Positions 34,796 through 47,134 of a stretch of DNA of 64,000 nt are shown here, one piece after another. Source of the DNA: Rhizophagus clarus. Taxonomy: Eukaryota; Glomeromycota; Glomeromycetes; Glomerales; Glomeraceae. The stretch covers positions 248,001 through 312,000 of the forward strand of contig BLAL01000208.1 in the NCBI GenBank assembly GCA_015698045.1, given 5' to 3'. Each line of letters begins with the position of its first letter. The first letter of the stretch is position 1. Position numbers and translations under genes: made by a program. Below the pieces are notes generated by a model. It was given only the letters and a program-made list of their open reading frames with translations. It was not told the origin of the DNA and ran no database searches.

Positions 34796-37610
34796 TTATC
34801 CGAACAATAATCTGAGAAGCAAATACCAAACACTACCGAATGCTCTAAATGCTGATAAAGCAGCAACGGACCAGAAAACTAATAAAAAAAGACAGTAATT
34901 GTTAATAAAAATAAATAAATAAATAAATAAATTAATTAATTAATAAAAATATTAATTACGTAAATGTATACTTACCAAATGACAGATAAGGATTAAACGG
35001 AGAATCATGATATTGAGCTTTGCTCTTGATATAATCATTCCAAGTATTAGAAGTGAAGAAAACAATTAAAACGGCATTTGAAAACATCCAAGATAACACG
35101 AGATTTGTTCTAAATAATTTATAATAATCATCTTTTTTGGTAGCTGCATCTCTATGTTGTTTAATTTCGTGTTGTTTAACTTTTAATTCACCGACCAAAT
35201 TATCATAAAAAGCGTTGATATCTTGTCTTTCGGTTGGAACTTGAACTTGCATTAATTTTTTACCATCTTTACCATCAACAGGTTGAGCTCCATTGCTACC
35301 ACCAGCATTACCATTATCACCTTTTGTACCCCAAGAAACATCATGAGTATTACAGAATGCGTAAACCATTAAAATATTAACGTAAAATGGTACTAATAAA
35401 ACATATTGTACCAAACATGTGAACATATGCCATGGTTCACCATGAATTAAACTACTAAAAAAGTAAAGACCATAAGTTGAAACTAAAGAAATAACTATAT
35501 CCCTAAATTGTTGCGTTTCAAGTGCTTTTTTTATGCTAGCAATTGAATTAAATTTAATATCTTTTGCTTGTACTAATGATGAATATACGGTATATCCCGC
35601 ACAATATAACATTGTAGCCATAATGATAGCAAATAAAATAATACATCCTGTATACATCCATTTTGAACCTTGAGGACGATTTCCCATTGAACTAATAAAA
35701 ATTGTAACGATAACCATAATATATAGTGATCTTGCCACATCAAATAAGTTATTTCCATAACCTTTAAATGGATCAGTTGCCTTATTTGCTGTTGTTGCAG
35801 AAGTCAAGAAAAAGAAAGCCAAATAAAAGTTTCCTAAAGCAAACCAATTGAATAATAATTGAATAGCATTATAAATGAATTCAATTGCAAGCAACAATTG
35901 ACGATAGAAAGGTTGTCCTGAACTAAAAATACGTGTAAAATGAGCGATTGAATAAAATGCTGCGAAGAAAGATCCATTTAACCATCTACGACGTTGTGAG
36001 ATAAATTCAGGTACATTGTCAGGTACATCGGTTTCAGCTTTCGCGGATTTTACGTATTTTAATTTCCACGCTTCATGTTTTTTGGTTACTAATTCAAAAC
36101 ATAAAATACGATCTTCTGCTAAATACATATTTGCTTCAAATATACCAGCCTCTCCACTACCATGTAATTTTTCTCCCTTAAAATACGAAGCTAAAGGTCC
36201 TTTATCAGGTGATGTGTTTTGTAATGCCTTATAACGATAAGCTGAGAAGGCTCCAGGTAATACTGAAATATAACCAAATACAGATTCTAATGGTTTGTCC
36301 AAAATATTTGACATCTTGTATTCAAAATTTTGTGATGCTACCATAGGATTAAGTAAATTCTTCCAACCTTTACCAAGTTCAGCTTTAATTTCACCACAAG
36401 CACCACCAATATTAGGTTCTCTATCAAATGCTTTCCATAAATGATAAATTGAAGTATGAGATGGTTTTGTACCAACATCCAATAAAACACATACATTTGG
36501 ATTTAATTGTGCAGCAAAAGCGTTAAAGAACCATCTATGACTATTTAATTTTTTAGCATTTTTCTCTTTTAAACAAAATAATACTTGGACGGGTGGAATT
36601 GCTTTATCAGCACCCCTTATGTCAAAATTTGAATCTACCATCAATTGTGATGTAAATTCAAATAAATGACCAGTGACAGGGTTTCCTGCTACATCATCTT
36701 GCATGATTCCATCTTGATAAACACCCATTGCACCAAGTACTTTAAGCACTCTTTTATTAACTTTATTACGACCATCAGCTACTACAACTACTACAACTTT
36801 TTGCCAACCATCTTTACCCCAAGTTTTTGATCGATCTCTCGTACATAAATGAGCAACATTTTTGATGGCTGATGACATTGTCTTGATGAATAATTGATCA
36901 TCTTCATTGTACATAGTCATTACGATCATTAATTCGGTCTTTCTATTATAAATATAAGGTCTTAACAAATAACCGTTTTGAATGAAGTCATCTGGATCAC
37001 ATGTTACTGCAGTATATCTCATTGTCGTAAATTCCTCCCCTGTTGTATATTTAACGTTCCTAATTACTTTATCTGGTACTGGACAATCCAAGATCAAATT
37101 TCCGTTTGTCAATTCTACATGACGAACGGACTAATACCGAAAATAAGAAAAATAAAAAAGAAAAAGGAAAGAATAAATAAACAAGCATAAGTATACATCG
37201 GTCGCGAACAAAAAAGAAAAAAAAAAACTTACTTTTCTTCTATTAGCTTTTTCGTTAAAATCCACAGCTTGATGATCACTCCATTGACCGTATTGAGCAT
37301 TATTATAATTTTCTTGAACTAAAGGAGCTTTATCGTAATAATAATCGTTTGATTCAGGAGGCGGATCATAATAATCATATTGATTAACGGGTGGATAAGG
37401 AGCATTATAAGTAGTTGGAGAGACTTGACGTTGAAGCGGTTGAGTTTGTTGTCTTTGAGGAGGAGTATTGAAACCTAAACCACGAGTATTATTATTATAC
37501 GTGTTTTTCGGATGTGAAGGAAGTCCTCTTGATGAATTATCAAATGTCCGTTGACGTTGAGGGGGATAATTATTATTATTGTTGGGATAATAATCCGGAT
37601 GTCCCGACAT
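34796..37610 (-). CDS. Chitin synthase, division 1 (class I-III type)
   Basis: Three exons, 37233-37610, 34976-37130 and 34796-34878, join in frame (GTAAGT..TAG twice) to give 871 residues. Residues 1-126 are a Pro/Asn/Gln/Tyr-rich cytosolic tail. The catalytic GT2 domain has TNGNLILDCPVP, TMYNEDD, the GGACGEIKAELGKGWKN region (~370), AEDRILCFE (~467) and the product-site QRRRWLNGS (~504). Several membrane helices follow, and the last exon adds a hydrophobic end (FWSVAALSAFRAFGSVWYLL). It makes cell-wall chitin from UDP-GlcNAc at the plasma membrane. Stopping at the ORF end (34956) would miss the last helix, so the 83-nt terminal exon is preferred. Confidence 0.94.
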
Positions 37611-37857
37611 ATTGTATATATTATAAATACCAGAGAAAATTATATTAACACTAAAGTTATAATAAATAATTATCTACAAGTTATAAACAAATTGAAGTTT
37701 GATCAAGGAAAAACTGCCAGAGAGATTCCAGGAAAAAAAAATTATATATACTTCAAAAATTATAAAACTACAAATTTATATATATTCAGGGGCAATAATT
37801 TGAATAGAATGAATTTTGAAAAGGATAACCTTTTCAAAAAGGAGTGACCAATTATGG

Positions 37858-37992
37858 TAATATTAAGTTAGTTGAGAGGAAGGATATCCTTCTCTCCAAA
37901 AGTGAGAAAAGGAGGGTAAGGAACGGTGGAAAGGAGGGAAAGAGAGGTGAGTTTATTAAGTAAGAGAAAAGAGGGAAGAGTGAAAAGGGAAC
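37858..37992 (-). promoter_or_regulatory. Pyrimidine-rich (C+T) tract upstream of chitin synthase
   Basis: On the plus strand this is almost pure A+G (GGAGGGTAAGGAACGGTGG and similar), so on the gene's strand it is a ~130-nt C/T-rich block 250-380 nt before the ATG. CT-rich stretches are common near fungal transcription starts; function is inferred. Confidence 0.35.
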
Positions 37993-38448
37993 AAAATAAA
38001 AAAAAAACTATTCCGGCCGATTAACTGCATTATAGCCTATGATAATACTGTGTCACGAATGATTTTTCTTTTTCGAATTAGGATTATAACCGAGTGCCTA
38101 ATTTGGTAATAAACGACCTTGTTGTTTAATTGTGATGACCTAAAAACGGTTAAAATGCATAATCCTTCGATGTACATACATATTCCACTTTAATCCTATT
38201 CGGTTTATACTGATTATTATTTAATTTTATTAAAAGGTATCACTTGAATTAAATTTACGTCCCACAGAGTTTCATAAAAAAAATTTGTAAGACGTAAAAT
38301 AATTTTTTTTGGAGAGTTTCGGAGTTTTTTTTTAAGAGGAATTTTTTTTTTTTTTATAAAAATGAATATTTTGGAAATAATTGATGAATACAATAACTTG
38401 AAAAGTATAATTGATATATTATAATATATTTATTAAAATATTTATATA

Positions 38449-38492
<44 letters not shown>

Positions 38493-40881
38493 GGATAATC
38501 ACGCACATAAAATTAATTTATTTATTGTAATACATAAATTAAATTAACGAGTGAGGTCATTGGTCTTGGCATTCGGTCATATTAAATTGTTGACCAACGT
38601 TGTCACAATTTCATGAGATGTTTTATCGAAAAAAAAAATCAAGTGATGTCTGCAAACTCTGCATCCAGAACTACTATATTAGGAACGCCAAGATAAATAA
38701 TTAATTACAAATCTATATTTTTCCTAATTGAAGAACTAATCACCCAAATCAATACGTATTCACAATAAAAATCTCAAATTTGTTTCTCGGTAAAAAAAAA
38801 AAGTATCACATTTACGCTTTTTTGCATCAATGTTTCCAAATTGCGCAACATTAGTAAAGTTAAATATGCATGTTAGATACGGCTGTTTGTTAGATTCATG
38901 TGGTTACGTTACGAATTACTTTTCCTAATTAAGAGTGGAAAAGCGAGCTTTTTTTTTTGTGGCACAGCATTGAAAGTATTAACCGGTACAATTGGTAAAA
39001 CAAGGGCATAATGAAACAAACAATAAAAAAACGAGGCAGTATATAATGTTGCGCAATAATTTAATTGGATAAATCTGCATGCATGAGTGTCTTACAATTT
39101 ACCATTACTGATAAATTATGATCCTGATTGGTGCAATACGCCTTCACGGCTTTACATGGTCTAGCTGTTTAATTAATGAATACTTTTTAATTTCTGATTC
39201 AAAACTTTTAGCAGATATTCCTCGTGATGCTGTGTTTCAGAAAAAATTATAGTTTATTAATGAGACTGCACGTTTTATTGGACGGTTTTATATTTTGATA
39301 TTTTACTTCATGTACAGTATATCTTTTAATATATAAAAAGATATATGAAAGTATGCGTACTACTAACTGAAATTTTCAGCTTGCTTCAAACGTTTCTGCC
39401 GGAAAGTAAAAAACATAACACACGATGATTAACTAAAACATCCACACTTAGTATTAACTACAAATAAATACAATATACAGCTCGTTAGCGCAACCAATCA
39501 TAAGCTGTTACTTGATGAGGTCAGAGATATTAAGTTTTTTTTTCAGTTTTTTTTTGTTCTTTCTTTTTAACTTCTCTTTCAATTACGTTTCAGGCACGGC
39601 AATAAGCTTTTTTACCCTTTTTTATTTCGTTTTTTTTAAATAAAAAATCGTTATTTTTCTATTAATTTCGTTTTTCACATTGGATAACTCTTACGAATTT
39701 GAAGTGTAAGCGATAAACTCTTTTTCCTTAGTATTTTATTTTTGAATTCATGAAATAAATTAATGTGTTAATGATACAAGGAGTCGATAATAAATAAAAT
39801 ATGAAAAGAAACTAAGTATAGTACATGAATAAATTAACCATGGTAATTCGGCAATACACCGCGTAAACGTATTCTAAATTGCAATAAGGCCATATTTTGG
39901 TGTGACGCGATCGACAAATAGTACGAGTCACGACAGTCACGTGAATATGAATGGATCCTCGATTATTATGATATCGGAGCTCCTTATACGTCGATCCAAA
40001 AATATGGAACCATAAAGCCTGAAAAAAATTCAGAAATAGGATAAAATGGGATGAAATAGGAAGGTAGCGCAACCATTTGAACTTTTAAAATTTTTTCCTT
40101 TTTGATTCATTAATACAACTTTTTTTTCTCTATAAAAGTCAAAAATACAAGTTTATTTATTTTTTTGTTAAAAACTAAAAAATAATATCAATTTCTTATT
40201 TTAAATTTTTAGTTTATATTTGATTATAAAGATTAATTAAAAAGTATGAATTTATTTTATTATAAATGATTTCTAATGCTTACGAAAAGTAAAAATTAAA
40301 ATAAATTCCAGAAATAATTATAAATTTTCCGTAAAATGATATTACACTACAACCCTTCTGTAAAAATGTATAGAGTGTTCCTACTCGCCGTTAAAAATTA
40401 TTCAATAGTTCGGTTTTTCTAACGGAAAATTCTTTGCAGGTAATAAAGAAAATCATTGTTTAAAATAAGAGACAATAATAAAAAAATCACCCAATAATAA
40501 ATTCTAACAAGATAAAGTTGTCATACATATGATAATTGTGCCTGAATGTTCGAGTTTTCGATTTACAATCACAAAAAAAGCATCCGTTAAAAAAGTAATA
40601 TAATTAATCGCCTAATTTATTAAAAAGACCTCCTAAATAAGTTTCATTTTATAAATGTATTGATCGAGTATTGATCGTCATTTTATGTGCGCGTTAACTC
40701 GTATGATATAACAGCTCAAGAATCGTATCATTTTCTTATAAGAGGACCATGTTTGTTAGAAAGTTAGAAATTATTTCACTAGTTTTATTTTTTAAAGATT
40801 TGTTTTATAATTAACGTCTTTTTTTTAAAAAAAATCAAAAATTTTCTTTATTATAAAACAACCAATTGTACAAATTCAAAT
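37993..40881. other. Divergent intergenic region
   Basis: No supported gene in ~2.9 kb between the divergently transcribed chitin synthase and secreted-protein genes. It holds a 33-bp T run at 38452-38484, smaller T runs near 38345 and 39535, and a minus ORF at 39812-40072 that has no recognisable features. Confidence 0.4.
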
Positions 40882-41365
40882 ATGTCTCAATTAAAAATGA
40901 AAGTCCTCATAATTTCAGCTATTGTTGCAATTTTGGCTTTTGCCACTCTTTCTTCTTCTTTTGTTATTAGAAATGATATAGCCTCAATTCGTAAAGCTAA
41001 TGCTGATGATGCCGAAGCATTACAAAAGTCTTTCGCATCACTTACCCCGAATACAAAATGTCAAGTTGGTGACATGGCTTGTATTAATAAAGCTTTCGCT
41101 CAATGTGCTCCAGCATTAGCAAAAGATGGCAGTATTGTCAATAAATACCAGCTTTTCCCTTGTAATACTGGTTTAGAATGTTTCGCATTACCCTTAGTTC
41201 TTAAACGTGGCACTTCCCTCACTTGTAGTAAGTATCAAGAATCCTATTTCATTTAATTTTCTTTTTCAATTATTGTAATCAATTCTAAAAAAAATATTCA
41301 TTTTACTAATAGCAACTCAAGAAGACCGTGATGCACGCCTTGATCAAGCACGTAATAACCTATAA
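40882..41365 (+). CDS. Small secreted cysteine-containing protein (effector-like)
   Basis: Exons 40882-41227 and 41313-41365 join at GTAAGT..TAG in phase 1, giving 132 residues. The N-terminus MSQLKMKVLIISAIVAILAF is a clear signal peptide with probable cleavage after about residue 26-32 (the second Met at residue 6 may be the real start). The mature part has six cysteines (TKCQVGDMACINKAFAQCAP, then FPCNTGLECFALP, then LTC) spaced as in a disulphide-linked helical fold, and a charged tail ending RLDQARNNL. No known domain is recognised. The size, secretion signal and Cys content fit a secreted symbiosis or cell-wall protein; function is not known. TTATAA boxes lie at 40736 and 40852. Confidence 0.85.
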
Positions 41366-42435
41366 TTCTATAAGTAATAATAATATATCATTCATAATGT
41401 AATAATATTTATTAAGTTAATATATATTTATTTTACGTTATACATATTAAAGAATAAACTACACAATGTTGAAAATTAACTCGTGAAATTAAAATAATAA
41501 ATAAATTTATTGAACAAATTTCTTTGCAACATACTTTTATTTTAATTTATTAAATAAATTCTTTTGCGATATGTTCATGCGGGATTCACGTATAATTAAC
41601 AGCGAAAATTCTGAATTCGTCCACGAAATCCGCATGTACAAATTCAATTTTACTAGTAAGCTTGCAGACATTTCTTATGTCAAGGGTAACTACACTTTTA
41701 TGTCATTAGTTACGGTTGTCTGCAACCTAAGTGTTTCGCAAGTCAATTTCAACGAATATAGATCGTCATTACAATGAAGTATTAAATTTCAAAATTTATT
41801 GTACATCCGGGGTGTTTAATTTAAGAAATAAAGATATTAAATTATTCAAATTAATGAATATCAAATTAAAACTCAGATTTTCCAATTTGTTCACTCGTAT
41901 CTGAAATAGCCGATAGTGTACGACGACTGTATTTACGGCCAGTAACTTTCTGAAATTGTACTTCTTATAAAAATCCTTTTATTAGTTATTTAAACCATTA
42001 TTAAATTTTATATGCTTACCAAAAAAAAAACCTACATTAAATTATACAAAAGATTTAAATAAATTTCTTGATTTACTAATAAAATTCAAAATTGGAGAAA
42101 TTATATCAAGACATGCTAACAATATAATAATAATTTTAAACCGTAAAATTTCTAGTAAAAGTAAAATAATGGTTAAGTAAGAAATACAACTTCTTTTTTT
42201 TCGTATACGAATAAATGTATATACATACTTAAATTGTCACTGGTCATTATTTCATCACCCTCTACAACAATTTTATCACTTAATCCATAATATCATTTAT
42301 TTTATTTGCGTAATCTATATTTCTATTAAAATAATAGGATTTGAGATGATAAATTACTACTGGTTCATTTTCTAAAATTTGGGATCAAATATTATTTTTA
42401 AGTATATATTACAATAATTATGTTTAAAAAGAACT
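41366..42435. other. Intergenic
   Basis: No supported gene. The plus ORF at 41571-41777 has no start context or domain. A/T-rich. Confidence 0.4.
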
Positions 42436-43210
42436 TTACGATTTTTTACCTGGAACAGGTATTCTTTTTTCTTCGTCTAATTCAATTGGAAATTCCTTCC
42501 AATATTTTTGATAATTCACTTGGTCTTTTATCAGGATTGTTACCCAACAATTTTTCTCCATCAATTTTAGTGACTGGTACGAAATCCCGACACTTAACGC
42601 TGGTAAAACATCACGTGACTCTGCATAATTCTGCATAATGCGGGCCAGTTGTCGGCATTTCGTACCTGTCTGGATTTTGGCCTGTCAGGATTTTACACGG
42701 ATCCCCAATTTTACATATTCGGGTATAGTTCCTTTCAAGCTCTCTGGTCTCACGATCTCTAGTCTAACGCCTTCACAAATATCCAAAGATAAATTTAAAT
42801 CATGAGTAATACCATGAAATGCAGGGACTCCCGATACCATTTCCCACATAATAATACCAAAACTGCGGCTTGATATGGTTCACTACGTAAAACATCTGGT
42901 GCTATATATAAGGAAGGATACCAAATACATCATCACTTGCAATAGAGATTCAAATCACTAATTAATCCAAAATCATGACTATAAAAGAGAATATTCCAAT
43001 TATGAAATCTCCGTGAACTAAACCTAATTTATGAATAGCGTTAAGCTGTTTTGAAATATTATAAATTTATCATTTGGATTAATTATTTTTTTAACTACTG
43101 AGTCGCGAAAAACATTATGTCATATAATCTAACGTATTTGGATCCTGTATTATACCAACTATTTGAATAAATGGGAACGTATCATCCATTGATATACTGT
43201 ATAAATACAT
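42436..43210 (-). pseudogene. Protein kinase pseudogene, C-lobe
   Basis: On the minus strand the C-lobe of an expanded-family kinase can be followed with breaks. HDFGLISDLNLYCK (about 42950-42990) holds the DFG motif. GIIMWEMVSGVPAFHGITHD (about 42800-42860) is the alphaF region, followed by LDICEGVRLEIVRPESLKG. PTTGPHYAESRDV to LKLMEKN (42550-42640) marks the last helices. The APE-to-alphaF stretch has a frame change near 42900 and several stops. The N-lobe is not found. Confidence 0.75.
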
Positions 43211-43310
43211 TTTAACCATATTACCACTAAAAAGATAAATATTTGTTTAAAATTCTCACCAATATTGGACGAATTATTTAGGCTTTTAAGTGTTACCGGA
43301 GTGTATACAG

Positions 43311-43402
43311 CGTATACACGTTATATTATATAGCATGTATACGTTGTTTTTTACGACGGGTTGCTCCTGAAATAAACAGATTAACCAACAGTTTTTTGCG
43401 CA
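43311..43402. repeat. Dispersed repeat copy 1 (TATACACGTTATAT...GGGTTGCTCCTGAAAT)
   Basis: A ~90-bp block beginning GCGTATACACGTTATAT and containing TTTTTTACGACGGGTTGCTC matches a second copy at 44478-44562 in the same orientation with about one mismatch in six. The copies bracket kinase relics. Confidence 0.7.
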
Positions 43403-43934
43403 ACTTTAGTCTTTTTTTTAATTTCTCTAGATATGAGAACTAGACAAGACGTTATGTAAAAAAAAAATTGTTTTCATTTTTTTTATCCTAATGAACATTA
43501 CTAACTGTTCGTGTTATCTTTTTTTTTAAGGTCGTTTTTTCAAGTTTCATTGGATACAGGAAACCAGGAATAATAAAGAAACTTACACGGTTGTAAAAAA
43601 GGCTTGCTCACCACTCACCAGAATATACAGGCTCATCAGAAATAATAAGGAAAAACTGAAGCCAATTTCCTTTCAAATAACAAGAAGTCTTTCAATATTG
43701 ATTAAAGAAAAAAGTTTTGCCATGTTCTAAGATAGTTGGTTGAAAATTACTCATCCACAGAATAAACTCATTTTTATTAAAACCTTTTAATAAACGTTGC
43801 GAGAATGTTTTTATTAAATAATTAGAAATGTGTTAAAAATGTGTTTTTTTTTGAAATGATTAAAAGAAAATATATATATTTTTTTTTGTTAGAACGATTA
43901 ATAAATAGAAAATCGTAAAATAAAATCGATTGAA

Positions 43935-44065
43935 TTCATTATAATATTCATTAACATGTCTAAGCCATTTTGAGATATAATATATTCAAGATCTACTATA
44001 GTTGGTCTTTTAGAAGGATCTGAATTCCAACATTTTTCCATTAAATCTCTATGATAACTAAAATT
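43935..44065 (-). pseudogene. Kinase C-terminal fragment
   Basis: Minus strand: FSYHRDLMEKCWNSDPSKRP followed by TIVDLEYIISQNGLDM. The CW-x-x-DP-x-x-RP motif is subdomain XI of tyrosine-kinase-like domains. No body of the kinase is attached; it lies between the relics at 42.4-43.2 and 44.5-44.9 kb. Confidence 0.7.
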
Positions 44066-44477
44066 CCATTTTTTTTTGTTAAAGCGATTTTTTTTTTTAA
44101 AAAAACATTAAAAATAAAACATTTAAAAAATCATTAAAATCGTTTTTAATTAGAACGATTAATGGTTTATGGTTTAGGAAAAAAACATTAAGAGTGATTA
44201 AAGATTTTTTTTTAAAAAAAAAGTTAAAAAATTGTTTCTTATCAAACGATTTTAAAAAAGTTAAAATCACACGTGATCATTCTTTTTTCTATTAAAACGG
44301 TCAACAAAACGTTAAAAAATGGGGTTAACCTTTTTTTATTACCTATTAATAAAAAAAGAGCGTTTTTATTAAACTTAATTTTTCTTTTAATTGTCTAATG
44401 AATTTACCTCATCTCTAATAACGCAATAATTTGAAATTTGGTCCAAAAAACAAATTAAAAAACCGTTATAATATAAA

Positions 44478-44590
44478 GCGTGTATACGTTATATTCTATA
44501 GCGCATATACTTTGTTTTTTTACGGCGGGTTACCCCTGAAATTAACAGGTTAATCCAACAGAACAGGGGTAACCCGCTGTAAAATTCTTT
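44478..44590. repeat. Dispersed repeat copy 2 with a strong hairpin
   Basis: The second copy of the 43311-43402 repeat. Here TTACGGCGGGTTACCCCTG (from ~44519) is followed about 27 bp later by its near-perfect complement CAGGGGTAACCCGCTGTAA, giving a 19-bp stem with one mismatch. This looks like a terminal inverted repeat or a small MITE end. Confidence 0.7.
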
Positions 44591-44869
44591 GAGTGAAATC
44601 ATCAACAAATTTATTTCCGCTAGTTTAATTTGAAAAATCTTTTTGAAATCTTTTAGAATTACATTCCTTTCTCTACACCAACCTTTATACGTATTCGCTT
44701 GTCCACATTCCAAACAATCATCAAATAATTTAAACATATTAGAAATTTCGGATGAGTCTATTCCTTCTAAATCAAAACCTCCATTTTTTTGTAATGATCG
44801 AAAATTACATCTTTTATTTAATTTCCCAATTGTAAACTTAATAGAATGTCTGTCAATTATTTTTTCCAT
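44489..44869 (-). pseudogene. N-terminal segment of an expanded-family kinase
   Basis: The ORF (MEKIIDRHSIKFTIG...) contains CLECGQANTYKGWCRE, the CxxC...NT..WC module that precedes many kinase domains in this fungal group. No kinase domain follows downstream in frame; about 400 bp of repeats intervene before the C-terminal scrap at 43935-44065. The last third of the ORF runs into the hairpin repeat. Its start is not ATG-certain (ATG at 44867-44869). Confidence 0.55.
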
Positions 44870-45075
44870 TCGTTTAATAATATAATCACCATCTTTTTTA
44901 TTAATGGGTTTATCATTTGTTGAAACATTTATATCATTTTTATCAAATTCTTTATTTTTTAAATTTTTAGATTATTTAGATTTTCTTTATAAATAAAAAT
45001 TTAAATAATTATTTTTAAAGGGTTTCATGATTATTAAATTGATATCTTTCTTACTTTTCTTTTTTTTCTTCTTTT

Positions 45076-45116
<41 letters not shown>

Positions 45117-45706
45117 GTCGAATTAATAAATAATTTCTTTTTGCAAATAAACATCTACATGTATTTTTAAAAGTAATAATCCTAACCAGTTTTGTTTTTT
45201 TTTTTTTTTTTGATTTGATTATTTGTATCATCATACCACGAATATCTGGACATTATTCAGGTTTAAATTATTTGTGAGCTTCGGACAAATCCCCGCTAGT
45301 AGTTTTTGATTAGTACGTATGTACTGTGTACAGAAAAAATTAACTAGTCCAGTAACACCGACAAAATTTGCAATCACGTGATCGTGAAATCTCTAGCGAT
45401 ACTGACAATTTCCATTAATACCGTAATTTAAAATTCGAAATCAGAAAAGTTACGTTTATCTTCTTATAAACAAAGTACATCTGAAAAAGATTCGAGCGAA
45501 AAGAATAAAAATCAGAAACAAGTGTTTCGAAAACAAAATGCTCCTTTTGCATATAATTCATTATGATTTATTAGCTAAAAAATAATATTAATATATAATC
45601 CCAGATACAAAATCCACTAAAATTAATATTCTTAATGTTTTATCAAAATAATTGTGTAATAATAATGTTTTATCAAGAATCGATTAACCGTAATATGAAA
45701 ATAAAT
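44870..45706. other. Intergenic
   Basis: No supported gene. Contains a C/T-rich tract then a T14/A22 block at 45058-45116, and a T run near 45200. Confidence 0.4.
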
Positions 45707-47134
45707 TTAGGACCCAACATATTTCACGTTAGTTACTATACCGCTTCTATTTACTTGACAGAAATAACATCTATTTCTCTTGGCGAAGTTGTGTTGAAAA
45801 CATTTATTACAAAACCAATCTCCTTTCTTAATTGCATAATTAGACTCAATTGCTTGGTATTGAGGTTGATAATAACCACCAAAAGAACTGTTATAATATA
45901 GTCCATATCCAACATAATTATTAATAGGATTATAATATCCATAAGAAGGATATACTTGATGATTATATAATGACGTTAGATACGGCGTCAAAATATTTTG
46001 TTTTCGGTACTCATCTAGCATATCTTCTTCTTTTACTATTGGTTCATACAAAGAAGACTTGACGGTCTGTACCTCGCTGATTTGCGAAAAAGTATCTGAA
46101 GAAGCGGTTAAATGTTCATCATCTTGTGATTCATTATTCTGTAAATCATTTGTAGTACTAGTCAAATGCACACCATTTTGTAAATTAGAGGCAAAGCCAT
46201 ACGACTGTAAAACAGTATCTTGCGTTTCAGAATTTATATCGGTCAAAGATAAATCACTAGTATGTGTTTCAGAGGCAGAAGAGTCGTTTATTGCGCGGAT
46301 AGGAAAACGCGATTTAGGCAATTTCACAACAGGCGAGGAAATCTTTTCGAAGCCTTGCGAATCAATAGTAGCAATCAACTGTATTTCATTTTGTGGTGAA
46401 TAGGAAGAAGAAGCATTCAATTGATCTTGTGGTTCAGAGATTATATCAAGTAGAGATGAATTATTAGTGTGTGTAGTGTGTGTTCCAATGACAGAAGAGC
46501 TTGTCACTGCACAATGTGTTTTAGGTAATCTCACGATAGGAGAGGTCACTTCAAATTCTTGCATAATATCACTAGTAAAAAATGTTTCATTCGGTATAGA
46601 GGTAGTATTCAACTGTAATGCAATTTCTTGTGATTTAGAGATTTTATCAGTCAAAGTTGCATTACTAATATGTGTTTCAGAGACAGAAGGGTTGTCTATT
46701 GCATAAGTAAGAAAATATGATTTGGGTAATTTCACAATAGGTGGAGAAATCTCTTCAATATCTTGTGAATCAGCAATAGTATTAGTAAAACAATTATTCG
46801 AGTGTAATTTAATATCAGTCAAGGATGAATTGTTATCATGTATTTTAACGACGGAAAAGTTTGTTACTGCGCAAGTAGGAAATCGCGTTTTAGGTAATTT
46901 GATAATAGGTGAAGAAACTTCTTCAGTGAAAGGAAATGACTTTGTTTGTGGAAATGAATCTACTTTTGAGTTTTCGTATTGAACATCATGAAATTCTTCT
47001 ATTTCATTTATAGCGAGTATAGTGTCCTCAAACTCTTCAAGTAATTCAATTCTAATAATAATAGGGTCTTGTTTAGTTGCTTTCCTGAATAAGACCTTTC
47101 TTAGAAAAGGAATGGAATAAAACAAAATTTTCAT
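45707..47134 (-). CDS. RanBP2-type zinc-finger protein with four SPIVKLPK repeats
   Basis: A single ORF of 475 residues; ATG at 47132-47134. Four ~60-residue repeats each begin S/P-P-[IV]-[IV]-[KR]-L-P-K (near residues 75, 131, 198 and 267), run through a S/T-E-T-H-like segment and end in a SLTDI-like phrase. A Tyr-rich stretch follows (~395-435), then one RanBP2-type zinc finger at 440-459: GDWFCNKCFQHNFAKRNRCY, with W440, C442, C445, N449, C456 and C459 in the canonical W-x-C-x2-C-x3-N-x6-C-x2-C spacing. Such fingers bind ssRNA or ubiquitin; a single finger after a low-complexity Tyr-rich region favours RNA binding (inference). The repeat motif is not one I recognise. Confidence 0.82.
   Translation of the reverse strand: MKILFYSIPFLRKVLFRKATKQDPIIIRIELLEEFEDTILAINEIEEFHDVQYENSKVDSFPQTKSFPFTEEVSSPIIKLPKTRFPTCAVTNFSVVKIHDNNSSLTDIKLHSNNCFTNTIADSQDIEEISPPIVKLPKSYFLTYAIDNPSVSETHISNATLTDKISKSQEIALQLNTTSIPNETFFTSDIMQEFEVTSPIVRLPKTHCAVTSSSVIGTHTTHTNNSSLLDIISEPQDQLNASSSYSPQNEIQLIATIDSQGFEKISSPVVKLPKSRFPIRAINDSSASETHTSDLSLTDINSETQDTVLQSYGFASNLQNGVHLTSTTNDLQNNESQDDEHLTASSDTFSQISEVQTVKSSLYEPIVKEEDMLDEYRKQNILTPYLTSLYNHQVYPSYGYYNPINNYVGYGLYYNSSFGGYYQPQYQAIESNYAIKKGDWFCNKCFQHNFAKRNRCYFCQVNRSGIVTNVKYVGS

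Noticed and set aside
38452-38484. Long T run as a terminator or origin element
   Set aside because: Homopolymer runs are frequent throughout the window and nothing else marks this one.
39812-40072. 86-residue minus ORF
   Set aside because: No start context, domain, intron support or protein-like composition.
46059-46982. Plus-strand ORFs opposite the RanBP2 zinc-finger gene
   Set aside because: Antisense shadows; the minus frame has a domain, repeats and one long uninterrupted ORF.
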